Origin: Bacilli bacterium
GTDB taxonomy: Bacteria > Bacillota_I > Bacilli_A > RFN20 > CAG-826
Direction: 5' to 3'
Assembly: GCA_017429285.1 (NCBI GenBank)
Contig: JAFRPF010000023.1
Span: forward strand, 1 to 50,645
DNA: 50,645 nucleotides
Both the position numbers and the translations under genes were made by a program. Shown here one piece after another: positions 8,578 to 16,865 of the stretch (within the stretch, counting starts at the first letter, position 1; each line of letters opens with the position of its first letter). The notes under the pieces were generated by a model. That model was not told the DNA's origin and did no database searches. It worked only from the letters and a program-made list of their open reading frames with translations.

Positions 8578-10698
8578 ATGTTAGAAGAAAAAGATTTCGA
8601 ATTTACTAATGAAGAACTCCCTCATGGAAATGAAGAGATTTCTGAAAAAGATTTCGAATTAGTCAAAGTTGATAACACAGTTCACGAACAAAAGTTCCAA
8701 ACTCGTCCCACAACATTCTTAAAGGACTCATTAAGAAGATTCTCTAAGAATAAATCGTCAGTGGTGGCCGCTTATATATTAGGTGGTTTATTACTCATGT
8801 CTTTTATCGTCCCAATCGCGGACACAAGTAACACCAAAGTTCCTCATCCAAATGAAACTTACTTAGCACCAAAATTATTTAACGCTGGTACTGGATGGTG
8901 GGATGGTACAGAAAAATATAGCAAAATTGCTGTTGATATTTCCGAGATGCCAGAGGCCACTAGCGATGCTGAAAAACAAGAGCATTGGTGGCCAAGCGCG
9001 AGCAAATTCCCACAGAGAAGCGCCATTAGCAAAAAGAAATTTACTGATTTAGTTTATACCAATGATGCTTCCAGTTTAGGTAGCGAAGGTTATGGTAAAG
9101 AGGGCTATTTACAATTTGGTTATACCAGAAGTGAAGAAGTTGGTCATTATGTTGATTTCTCCACAGATAGATTTGCTAGCCTCTCTTTAGCGGATAATAT
9201 CTACTTAACCACATTTGATACTTATGATGTTGATAAGATTAGAACTATCGAAGGTAAAGATAATTTAGGTTTACCTGATAATTATGAACTTGGACAATGT
9301 GCTTTCTATTTCAATTATGTAGATGAAGACACCGAAACTCATGAATTAGTCCATAAAGATGTTCAAATTACCGAATATAAAGTTATTCATAATATCGGTA
9401 GTGCAATCCCTTCCGTGAGTGAAGATAAGATCAACATTTCTGAAAAAGTCAAAGCCGAAACTGGTAAAGATAATTTTGAAAATGCCTATTTCTCTGTCCG
9501 TATGCAAGCGGATGGCACGAATAAATGTTCTTTAATTAGATCCATCACCTTTGAAGCGGAAAATGAATCATATAAAGATAACTTTACCAAGATGTCATTT
9601 ACCGACGCGACTAAATGTATGACCACTTCTAAAGATGCTGGTTTTGAATATTGGTCATCGACAGGTATTAAACGTATCTATTTATCTAAAGCTTATTTCT
9701 GCTCATTTGTCTATGACACATATGAAGCTGCTTTCGGGGTTAGAAAAGTCCAAAACTTCTCTATTCTTAAGTTATTAGAATATGAGAGCAAAGGCTATTT
9801 ATCATTTAAAGATGAATTTGGATTTGAAACCTTAATGGAATCCGGTAATGGCTTTAGTTTCGATGCCGCTCACTTCACATGTAAGATCTTAAATGCGAAG
9901 AAATGTCCATTAGCAAGACCCTTAGTGGCGGAAGATTTCTATAACTATAATCCAGATACTGGCACATTATATTGCGAAGCTGAGATTTCCTATTACAAAT
10001 TCTTAGGTTATGAAACTATGCCAAGATATTTAATGGGTACAGATAAATCTGGTAAAGATATGTTCAAATATGTCTTTGAAGGACTTAGAACATCATTATT
10101 ATTAGGTGTTTTAACATTCGTTGTCTGTTTCTTATTCGGTTTAGCCTGGGGTGCCATTAGTGGTTACTTCGGTGGTACAGTCGACTTAGTGATGGAAAGA
10201 TTTACCGATATCTTATCCGGTGTCCCATGGATTGTGGTTATGACTTTAATTATTATCCATATGGGTTCTAATTTCTGGACATTCGCTTTAGCGCTTTGTT
10301 TAACCGGATGGATTGGAACCGCCTCCACAACGAGAACTCAGTTCTATAGATTTAGAGGTCGTGAATATGTTTTAGCCTCACGTACCTTAGGCGCCTCTGA
10401 TGCAAGATTAATTGCTAAACATATCTTACCTAACGCTTTAGGAACAATTATTACTGGATCAGTTTTAATGATTCCTAGTGTTATCTTCTCTGAAGCCACA
10501 ATTTCCTATTTAGGTTTAGGTTTAAAAAATGTTTCTTCATTAGGTGTTATCTTATCTGATAACCAATCGGAATTATTAACTAGTTCCTACTTATTAATAT
10601 TCCCAGCGATTGTTATCGCTTTAGTGATGATTTCCTTTAACTTATTCGGAAATGGACTTAGAGATGCGATTAACCCAAGTTTGAAAGGAGAAGAATAA
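8578..10698 (+). CDS. oppC: Oligopeptide permease OppC with about 400-residue extracellular insertion
   Basis: This 706-residue protein is more than twice the usual OppC length of about 300. Residues 1-60 are a cytoplasmic tail with the repeated phrase EKDFE(F/L). Membrane helix 1 is at about 61-81 (VVAAYILGGLLLMSFIVPIA). Residues 82-486 form a soluble segment on the outer side, where a normal OppC has only a few tens of residues. The canonical permease core then starts at Gly487 (GTDKSGKDMFKYVFEGLRTS, matching GTDxxGrDvfsrv..G.R.SL) and includes the EAA loop (REYVLASRTLGASDARLIAKH). ATG 8578 follows GGGGGAAAAG and sits one base after the oppB stop; an upstream in-frame ATG at 8533 would overlap oppB. 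The insert is not recognised. Being beside the binding-protein dock, it may help capture substrate, which is inference. Confidence 0.9.
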   Translation: MLEEKDFEFTNEELPHGNEEISEKDFELVKVDNTVHEQKFQTRPTTFLKDSLRRFSKNKSSVVAAYILGGLLLMSFIVPIADTSNTKVPHPNETYLAPKLFNAGTGWWDGTEKYSKIAVDISEMPEATSDAEKQEHWWPSASKFPQRSAISKKKFTDLVYTNDASSLGSEGYGKEGYLQFGYTRSEEVGHYVDFSTDRFASLSLADNIYLTTFDTYDVDKIRTIEGKDNLGLPDNYELGQCAFYFNYVDEDTETHELVHKDVQITEYKVIHNIGSAIPSVSEDKINISEKVKAETGKDNFENAYFSVRMQADGTNKCSLIRSITFEAENESYKDNFTKMSFTDATKCMTTSKDAGFEYWSSTGIKRIYLSKAYFCSFVYDTYEAAFGVRKVQNFSILKLLEYESKGYLSFKDEFGFETLMESGNGFSFDAAHFTCKILNAKKCPLARPLVAEDFYNYNPDTGTLYCEAEISYYKFLGYETMPRYLMGTDKSGKDMFKYVFEGLRTSLLLGVLTFVVCFLFGLAWGAISGYFGGTVDLVMERFTDILSGVPWIVVMTLIIIHMGSNFWTFALALCLTGWIGTASTTRTQFYRFRGREYVLASRTLGASDARLIAKHILPNALGTIITGSVLMIPSVIFSEATISYLGLGLKNVSSLGVILSDNQSELLTSSYLLIFPAIVIALVMISFNLFGNGLRDAINPSLKGEE

Positions 10699-10699
10699 T

Positions 10700-12472
10700 A
10701 TGGAAGAGAATAAAAAAGAAGTTGTTTTATCCGTTAAAGATCTATATGTAAACTTCTCCACAGACCACGGTTATGTGCAAGCGGTGAGAGGTGTCAGTTT
10801 CGATCTATATAAGGGTGAAACTTTATGTATCGTTGGTGAATCTGGTTCTGGTAAATCAGTGACTAGTAAAACCATCATGGGCATCTTAGCGGCAAACGGG
10901 AGAATCGTCTCCGGTTCCATCATGTATGAAGGCGAAGATTTAACCAAAGTTAGTGAAGATGAATTCCATCGTATTAGAGGTCATAAGATTGGCATGATTT
11001 TCCAAGATCCTTTGTCCTCTTTAAACCCCATTATGAGAATCGGTAAGCAAATTACCGAAGCCATTTTAATTAATAGTTCTCACTTAAAGAAAAAATATAA
11101 CGATTTAGTTTCTGAAGAATTAACCGCTTATAAGAATGCGATTACTGAACTTAATAACGGCATCAATACGAAGAAAGAAGCTGTCAAATTCTTAAAGAGT
11201 GAGAAGAAAAAAGAAATTAATAAGATTAAGAATATGGCGGAAAATGAAGCGGATGGTAAGATCTTCGCTTTAGAACAAGATTATGGCTTAGAAAAAGTCA
11301 CAATTAAACACGCCTATGATAATGTTATTGAAAATAATAAAAAGCTTCTAGAAGAAGGTAAAATTAGCCAAGAACAATTTAATGAAGAAGCGAAAATTGC
11401 TTTAGAAAAGAAAGAAGCGGAATTAAAAGACGCTAGTGAGAAATTTTTAGCGAATAAGAAATCAATTAGAGAAGAAGCTAGAGAAATTGGTTTAAAGAAT
11501 AAAGCTAATTTAAATTCTGTCATCGCTTCATTTGATGAAAAGATCAAAATAGCCAAAGAAGATAGCAAATATTCTAAAAAACAATTATTAGAAAAATATC
11601 GTCCAATTATCGCGGAAACTAAAAAAGCTTATCGCTTAAAGAGTATCGAAGCGAAAAAGAAAGTGAAAGAACTTAAGAAATCTTATCACGATGATTATTT
11701 AGCTTCTTTAGAAGAAATTAAAAAGAATAATGGCACAAAAGAAGATTATAAGAAAGCTAGGGCCAAATATATTTCCCGTTTACGTGTCACACGAGCTGAA
11801 GCGAAAAAAAGAGCCTTAAAAGTCATGAAAGAAGTTGGTATTCCTAATCCAGAAACGAGATTTAGACAATACCCATTTGAATTCTCTGGTGGTATGAGAC
11901 AAAGAATTGTTATCGCGATCGCATTAACCGCGAATCCCGATATCTTAATTTGTGACGAACCAACTACCGCTTTAGACGTTACCATTCAAGCGCAAATCTT
12001 AGAATTAATTAACCGTTTAAAAGCCGAAAGAAATATTTCTTGTATCTTTATTACCCACGACTTAGGTGTCGTCGCTAATATGGCGGACCGTGTCGCGGTC
12101 ATGTACGCTGGTAAAATTGTCGAATATGGAACAGAAGAAGAAATCTTCTATGATCCAAAACATCCATATACTTGGGCGTTATTATCTTCTATTCCAGATG
12201 TCGATTCTAAAGAAAGACTTGACGCAATTCCTGGTACCCCACCAAATATGATCTATCCTCCTAAAGGAGATGCCTTCGCTTTAAGAAGTAAATATGCGAT
12301 GAAAATCGACTTTAAGAAAGAACCTCCATTATTTAAGGTGAGCGATACTCATTATGCAGCGACATGGTTACTTGACCCACGCGCTCCAAAAGTGGAAATG
12401 CCCGCTATTGTGAAAGCTCGTATCCAAAATAGTATCAAAGCTCATAAAGCGGCGATGAAAGGAGATAAATAA
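10700..12472 (+). CDS. oppD: Oligopeptide transporter ATPase OppD with long coiled-coil insertion
   Basis: A 590-residue ATPase, against about 330-350 normally. Motifs in order: Walker A GESGSGKS (46-53), Q-loop Gln102 in MIFQDPLSSLNP, signature SGGMRQR (from Ser396), Walker B ILICDEP with Glu420, H-loop His453. The C-terminal region has the OppD-type sequence GTPPNMIYPPKGDAF. Between the Q-loop and the signature lie about 294 residues instead of about 65. Roughly residues 130-365 are very rich in Lys and Glu with heptad-like spacing, predicting a long antiparallel coiled coil growing out of the helical subdomain. All catalytic motifs are intact, so the enzyme should be active. It follows oppC by one base, with the ribosome site AAGGAG at 10685-10690. 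Confidence 0.93.
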   Translation: MEENKKEVVLSVKDLYVNFSTDHGYVQAVRGVSFDLYKGETLCIVGESGSGKSVTSKTIMGILAANGRIVSGSIMYEGEDLTKVSEDEFHRIRGHKIGMIFQDPLSSLNPIMRIGKQITEAILINSSHLKKKYNDLVSEELTAYKNAITELNNGINTKKEAVKFLKSEKKKEINKIKNMAENEADGKIFALEQDYGLEKVTIKHAYDNVIENNKKLLEEGKISQEQFNEEAKIALEKKEAELKDASEKFLANKKSIREEAREIGLKNKANLNSVIASFDEKIKIAKEDSKYSKKQLLEKYRPIIAETKKAYRLKSIEAKKKVKELKKSYHDDYLASLEEIKKNNGTKEDYKKARAKYISRLRVTRAEAKKRALKVMKEVGIPNPETRFRQYPFEFSGGMRQRIVIAIALTANPDILICDEPTTALDVTIQAQILELINRLKAERNISCIFITHDLGVVANMADRVAVMYAGKIVEYGTEEEIFYDPKHPYTWALLSSIPDVDSKERLDAIPGTPPNMIYPPKGDAFALRSKYAMKIDFKKEPPLFKVSDTHYAATWLLDPRAPKVEMPAIVKARIQNSIKAHKAAMKGDK

Positions 12473-12474
12473 TT

Positions 12475-13713
12475 ATGAGAATTTTTAAAGAAAAACGCTC
12501 CGTTACTTATCGTCCTGAACTTGTCGAAAATAATATCGAATTATCGGTTAGACATTTAAAACAATTCTTTAAATTCGGACATGGTAAAAACGCTTTTATC
12601 ACCAAAGCGGTTCACGATGTGAGTTTCGATATTAAAAAAGGTGAATGCTTCGGTGTGGTTGGTGAATCAGGATGTGGTAAAACCACAACTGGTAGAAGCT
12701 TAATTAGACTATATAACATCACCTCTGGTTCTGTTTATTTTAAGGGCTATCGTATTTCCGCCGGAAAAAGATGGAATGAAAAAGAAATTAAATGGTCGAG
12801 AATCAAAGGCAATCGTAAGATTAAAGAATTAAAGGTCGAACAAGCGGACCGTATCAAAGCTTTAAACGATGAAGTGAGCGATCAAGCTTTATTAGCTAGA
12901 GAAATCGAAAAAGTTAATAAAGAATACGCCAAAAAGATCGCCGATATCAAAAAACACATCGCCGATGTCAAAAAGGAACAAAAAGAAATCATTAAGCAAA
13001 TTACTTATGATACTCGTCATGTCGATAAGAAACTCATGAGTAAGATGCAGATGATCTTCCAAGATCCAGTTGATAGTCTTGATCCTCGTATGACGGTTGA
13101 AGATATTATTCAAGAAGGATTACATATCCAAGGTCACTATAATAGATTCGAAAATTCCCAAAAGGTGAAAGATGCTTTAGTGAAGGTCGGATTACTTCCT
13201 GAATACTCTTCTCGTTATCCACATGAATTCTCTGGTGGTCAAAGACAACGTATTGGCATCGCTAGAGCGTTAATTATGAATCCAGACTTCCTCATATGTG
13301 ATGAGCCTATTTCAGCCCTTGACGTGTCTATTAGAGCCCAAATTATTAATTTATTAAATAATTTAAAAGAAGAAATGGGGTTAACGATCATGTTTATCGC
13401 TCATGACTTATCCGTTGTTAAATATTTCTGCGATCGTATCGCGGTGATGTACTTCGGTAAAATTGTCGAATTAGCCACTAGTGATGAATTATTCAAACAT
13501 CCATTACACCCATATACACGTGCGTTATTATCAGCGATTCCAAAGCCAGATCCATATACGGAGAAGAAAAGACAAAGATATGTCTATAATCCAAGTCAAG
13601 AACATGATTACTCTAAAGAAGCTCCTTCCTTAGTGGAAATTGTTCCAGGACACTTCGTGATGGCTAATAGTGAAGAAATCGCTAAATACAAAAAAGAGTT
13701 AAAGAAAGATTAA
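12475..13713 (+). CDS. oppF: Oligopeptide transporter ATPase OppF with charged helical insertion
   Basis: A 412-residue ATPase, against about 310-330 normally. Walker A GESGCGKT is at 63-70, the Q-loop at Gln196 (MIFQDPVDSLDP), the signature SGGQRQR from Ser253, and the Walker B LICDEPISALD and the H-loop AHDLSVV follow. The Walker A to Q-loop distance is about 133 residues instead of about 50. Residues about 105-188 are a Lys/Glu/Asp-rich helical insertion with repeated phrases KKIADIKKHIADVKKEQKE. This position differs from the OppD insertion. The end PYTRALLSAIPKPDP is typical of the family. It follows oppD by two bases with a GGAG site and is closed by a terminator. It completes the ATPase heterodimer that powers peptide import. 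Confidence 0.93.
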   Translation: MRIFKEKRSVTYRPELVENNIELSVRHLKQFFKFGHGKNAFITKAVHDVSFDIKKGECFGVVGESGCGKTTTGRSLIRLYNITSGSVYFKGYRISAGKRWNEKEIKWSRIKGNRKIKELKVEQADRIKALNDEVSDQALLAREIEKVNKEYAKKIADIKKHIADVKKEQKEIIKQITYDTRHVDKKLMSKMQMIFQDPVDSLDPRMTVEDIIQEGLHIQGHYNRFENSQKVKDALVKVGLLPEYSSRYPHEFSGGQRQRIGIARALIMNPDFLICDEPISALDVSIRAQIINLLNNLKEEMGLTIMFIAHDLSVVKYFCDRIAVMYFGKIVELATSDELFKHPLHPYTRALLSAIPKPDPYTEKKRQRYVYNPSQEHDYSKEAPSLVEIVPGHFVMANSEEIAKYKKELKKD

Positions 13714-13719
13714 CTTGAT

Positions 13720-13748
13720 AAGGAGTTGTGAAAACAATTCCTTTTTTC
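13720..13748 (+). terminator. Terminator of the opp operon
   Basis: AAGGAGTTGT (13720-13729), GAAA tetraloop, ACAATTCCTT (13734-13743), followed by T-rich sequence. Ten pairs, one G-U. Confidence 0.88.
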
Positions 13749-13757
13749 TTTTTAAAA

Positions 13758-13810
13758 ATTGCACAACCAAATAAGTAAAATATTGAAAAGGTAGTGCAAT
13801 ATGATAAAAT
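13758..13810 (+). promoter_or_regulatory. Promoter with inverted repeat ahead of the coiled-coil/nucleotidyltransferase cassette
   Basis: TTGAAA (13783-13788), 16 bases, then extended -10 TGA-TAAAAT (hexamer 13805-13810). ATTGCAC (13758-13764) and GTGCAAT (13794-13800) form a 7-base inverted repeat straddling the -35 region, a candidate operator. Confidence 0.5.
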
Positions 13811-13825
13811 GATAATGGTGATATT

Positions 13826-14137
13826 ATGTCAGTTATAGAAGGCGTTTTGTTAGAAGAAATCGATAGATTAGAAAAGAATATATTAAGTTATGAAAATTCG
13901 CTTAATAATCTTCCTAGAGGAACGATATTCATTAGAAAAATGGGTAATTCCTTTTTTGCTTATCGAAAAAGAAAAGAAAAACAAAAAGTGGTCTCTATAT
14001 ACCTTGGTAATATAAACGATGAGCAAGTTAAAAAAGAGATCGAATTATCAAATGAGTACAAAAGAATTAAAAATAATATCCGACTTTGCAATAAAGAACT
14101 AAATAAATTAAAAAGGGCTATTAAAGTATATGATTGA
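13826..14137 (+). CDS. Small basic coiled-coil protein, partner of the nucleotidyltransferase
   Basis: A 103-residue protein of unknown function. It has two helical, coiled-coil-prone ends (residues 5-28 and 70-100) flanking a short beta-rich segment, LPRGTIFIRKMGNSFFAYRK followed by VVSIYLG. That middle pattern ('l.kGsi..r...g..Yyy....r..gk...kYlg') is seen in small proteins of the DUF6788 kind, which I note as a resemblance only. GGTGAT (13817-13822) is a weak ribosome site before ATG 13826. The gene overlaps the next by 8 bases (14130-14137), so the two are translationally coupled. Its AT-rich codon use, own promoter and candidate operator suggest a self-contained accessory pair, perhaps of the toxin-antitoxin kind. 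Confidence 0.6.
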   Translation: MSVIEGVLLEEIDRLEKNILSYENSLNNLPRGTIFIRKMGNSFFAYRKRKEKQKVVSIYLGNINDEQVKKEIELSNEYKRIKNNIRLCNKELNKLKRAIKVYD

Positions 14138-14789
14138 AAATGAACAAAAAATGAAAGAAATATTACAAGTTTTGAATGACGAAGGAATACTAAGTAATGT
14201 CATTATAATTGGTTCTTGGAGTCTATTCTTTTACAAGGAGATTTTTGAAAACTTTAGTCCAATGGTTAGAACTAGAGATATAGATTTTTATGTTCCTAGT
14301 CCTAAACAAATTAAAGAAAGAGATAATGTAATCGCTTCTTTAAAGAGCTTAAATTACGATTTCATACGTGATACTTTGACTCATAAGTCTACATTCATTT
14401 CTCCTGATGATTTTGAACTTGAGTTTTTAACTAAGCTAAATAAAGATAACTTAGCATGTGTCAAACTAGGAAATACAAATATTTACGCTGAATCTATTTC
14501 GTATGTAGAGATCTTTTCTAATAATTATGTCGAGATATTATATCAAGGGATAAAAGTGAAGGTTGCTTCTCCAGCATCCTATGTTTTACAGAAGTTATTA
14601 ATCAATAATAAAAGGAAAGATAAAAAAGAAAAAGATATAGAATCGGTAAGACACGTTTTAAATTATATTAATGGTAGTAGGAAATATTCAGAGGAACTAA
14701 AAACACTTTTTGAGTCACTTCCTAAAACGTGGAAAAAGAAAATTAAATCTATCGTAGAGGCTAATGATTTAAATCTGGATTTTAAATAA
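14130..14789 (+). CDS. Nucleotidyltransferase-fold protein (GSU2403/NTP_transf-like)
   Basis: A 219-residue protein with the signature of the polymerase-beta-type nucleotidyltransferase fold: IIIGSWSLFFY (Gly28-Ser29) followed by RTRDIDFYVP, in which Asp50 and Asp52 are the metal-binding pair; Glu96 or Glu98 in DFELEFL could be the third acid. The later segment ASPASYVLQKLLINNKRKDK followed by KEKDIE is the phrase seen after the catalytic domain in GSU2403-like and AbiEii-like proteins. Such enzymes add nucleotides to protein or RNA targets and often serve as toxins or phage-defence effectors; that role here is inference. It overlaps the upstream gene by 8 bases. No ribosome site of its own is obvious. 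Confidence 0.65.
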   Translation: MIENEQKMKEILQVLNDEGILSNVIIIGSWSLFFYKEIFENFSPMVRTRDIDFYVPSPKQIKERDNVIASLKSLNYDFIRDTLTHKSTFISPDDFELEFLTKLNKDNLACVKLGNTNIYAESISYVEIFSNNYVEILYQGIKVKVASPASYVLQKLLINNKRKDKKEKDIESVRHVLNYINGSRKYSEELKTLFESLPKTWKKKIKSIVEANDLNLDFK

Positions 14790-14866
14790 AAATAATAAAA
14801 AATCAGTACTGTAGTACCGAAAAACACCTATTTTTCGATAATAAGTACATCCTTCAACTTAATAAA

Positions 14867-14899
14867 AACGTTACCAGTTATTCCTGATAACGTTATTTT
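14867..14899. terminator. Bidirectional terminator between the cassette and the ABC importer
   Basis: AACGTTA-c-CAG (14867-14877), loop TTATTC, CTG-a-TAACGTT (14884-14894), flanked by A and T runs usable on both strands. The minus-strand ATPase stop lies just beside it. The gap 14790-14866 also holds a weak AT hairpin, CGAAAAA/TTTTTCG (14818-14837). Confidence 0.75.
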
Positions 14900-15904
14900 T
14901 TATTCTTGTTCAGCTTTCTTATCAGCCTCATCAAATTTCTTTAATAAATCTTCAACGGTAAGTTTTTGTTTTTCTTCACCTTTGACGTCATAGATGATGT
15001 GACCCATATGGAACATGATTAATCTATTTCCATAAGTAATTGCGTCTTTCATATTGTGAGTAATCATTAAAGTGGTCATCTGATTTTCTTTAACTATCTT
15101 ATCGGTTAATTCCAAAACTTTTTTCGCGGTTTTTGGATCAAGCGCAGCGGTATGTTCATCGAGTAGTAAGATTTGTTTAGTTAAGTCAAATTGACGGACT
15201 TTTTTATCAAATTCCTCGTAAAACTCCGCTTTTTTGTCTTTTCTGATCTCTTTTGGAAGATGTTTCAAATTCTTTAATTGCCTCTTATATTCCTCTAATG
15301 CAGGAAGATAAATATCATCAAATTCTTTTCTCGCGACTTCAGGTTTTTTCTCGGAGAATTTAATGTAATCTCTTTTAATCATCTTATGGGTTGGTTTATT
15401 TCTAATTGTCGCCATTAAAAGGGTGAGGGCTTGTCTTTGTCCACCTGACATAACGCCAACTTTTTGATTCAAGCGATCCTCTAAACCCAAATCAAATCTT
15501 TGAAGTTCTTTGATAAATTCTTTCTTGTGTGAGGATTTAAAACCCCATTTAAAAGGTGAATGAGTTCTGCCTCTAAGATAAGCAATTTCTAAATTCTCTA
15601 ACACCGACATATCCCCCGACGTACCCATCATTGGGTCTTGGAAGACATGACCAAAATATCCAGCGCGTTGATGCTCATCCATTTCTGTGATATCAACATC
15701 ATTTAATAAGACTTTACCTTTATCTGGTTTAATAACCCCAGTTAAGATATTCATCGTTGTCGATTTTCCAGAACCATTACCACCGATAATGGTGACAAAT
15801 TCTCCAGATTCAATCTGTAAGCTCACATTATCTAAAGCCACACGTAAGTCTTCTTTGTTGCCGGTCAGGTTAAAAGTTTTTGTGACATTTTTAAGTTCTA
15901 ACAT
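14900..15904 (-). CDS. ABC importer ATPase of the TrpXYZ type, with insertion before Walker B
   Basis: A 334-residue ATPase that powers the importer encoded with it. Walker A GGNGSGKS is at 41-48, the Q-loop HVFQDPMMGTS follows, the signature MSGGQRQALTLLMAT is near 151-165, and Walker B is ILLLDEHTAALDP near 243-255. The MSGGQRQALTLLMAT and LLLDEHTAALDPKTA phrases are diagnostic of the COG1101 subfamily that accompanies ABC_sub_bind proteins. Between signature and Walker B there are about 70 extra residues, mostly charged helix (for example EVARKEFDDIYLPALEEYKR), where the family has about 20. This is a third, different insertion site compared with OppD and OppF. It overlaps the permease gene by 14 bases, with AAAGGGG upstream of its ATG. 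Catalytic motifs are intact. Confidence 0.88.
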   Translation of the reverse strand: MLELKNVTKTFNLTGNKEDLRVALDNVSLQIESGEFVTIIGGNGSGKSTTMNILTGVIKPDKGKVLLNDVDITEMDEHQRAGYFGHVFQDPMMGTSGDMSVLENLEIAYLRGRTHSPFKWGFKSSHKKEFIKELQRFDLGLEDRLNQKVGVMSGGQRQALTLLMATIRNKPTHKMIKRDYIKFSEKKPEVARKEFDDIYLPALEEYKRQLKNLKHLPKEIRKDKKAEFYEEFDKKVRQFDLTKQILLLDEHTAALDPKTAKKVLELTDKIVKENQMTTLMITHNMKDAITYGNRLIMFHMGHIIYDVKGEEKQKLTVEDLLKKFDEADKKAEQE

Positions 15905-16859
15905 GTTCTTTTCCCCTTTCCAGCTTTGTTTTTAATTTATTAATTCCTAATTTAAATAAAGGAATACATAAAGCGATAGTAATTAATATTGCGTATAGTA
16001 AGCTCATTAATTCGGTTGGTAAACCAAGTTTAATAGCGATAGTGATAATTACAAAGTAAAGTAAAGCGCCACCAGAAACAGATAATAACCAGTTTTTAAA
16101 TGATCTTTTACCAAATATGGCCTCACCAATTAAGATGGATGCTAATCCGATAACTAAATATCCAGTCGCGGAAACTGTCGAGACGCTTAAAGCGTCCTGA
16201 ACATATAAAGCACCTGCTAATCCGATTAAAGCGTTAGATATAGCGACGCAGGCTATAGAGGATATATTTGTATTTATACCTTGGCTTTTTGCCATCTTTT
16301 CATTCATTCCTGTGGCTCTAATCGCCATACCAAATTCGGTACCGAAGAAGTAATAAACGGTAACAATCATAATACCGACAATAACAATCATCACTAAGGA
16401 TTCCACTAATTTATTCCATGGGAATGGGGCTAATGAAGCGGAAATCTTTGAAGAATAAAAAACCGAATATATTGTCTGATGTGATGATAATGATAATGGG
16501 ACTTGTGAATAAAAGATTTGACCAGGAGTGGTGATGCCCATGATTAACATCGCAATAGAAGCGGATGCAGTGAGGGTAATAATGCCACTTAATAACTTCG
16601 GTATTTTTAATATTCTATTTAAAAATCCAGTTACTAATCCACAACCCGCACCGACAATCATACCTAAGAAGGTCGCTAAAAATGGATTGATATGGTTATA
16701 AATTAAACTAGCGGTTAAAGCGGCACCTAAAAGGAAACTTCCTTCTGCGGTCATATCCGCAAAATCAAGTATTCTAAAGGTGAGGAAAACCCCGATTGCT
16801 AATAAGCAACAGGGTAATCCACTCGTTAAGATATTAAATAGGATATTAACAAAATCCAT
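15891..16859 (-). CDS. ABC importer permease of the TrpXYZ type
   Basis: A 322-residue membrane protein with about eight to nine hydrophobic helices. The early motif FRILDFADMTAEGSFLLGA is characteristic of the COG4120 permeases ('r..dfaDlt.dGsf.lGaa') that pair with ABC_sub_bind lipoproteins; AVAISNALIGLAGALYVQ-like sequence (written here as ACVAISNALIGLAGALYVQD) and the glycine-rich LVIGLASILIGEAIFG are also typical of this branched-chain-permease-like fold. It forms the channel for the substrate, predicted here to be an aromatic amino acid. It lies six bases downstream of the binding-protein gene and overlaps the ATPase gene, so the three are one operon on the minus strand. Confidence 0.88.
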   Translation of the reverse strand: MDFVNILFNILTSGLPCCLLAIGVFLTFRILDFADMTAEGSFLLGAALTASLIYNHINPFLATFLGMIVGAGCGLVTGFLNRILKIPKLLSGIITLTASASIAMLIMGITTPGQIFYSQVPLSLSSHQTIYSVFYSSKISASLAPFPWNKLVESLVMIVIVGIMIVTVYYFFGTEFGMAIRATGMNEKMAKSQGINTNISSIACVAISNALIGLAGALYVQDALSVSTVSATGYLVIGLASILIGEAIFGKRSFKNWLLSVSGGALLYFVIITIAIKLGLPTELMSLLYAILITIALCIPLFKLGINKLKTKLERGKEHVRT

Positions 16860-16865
16860 ATATTA

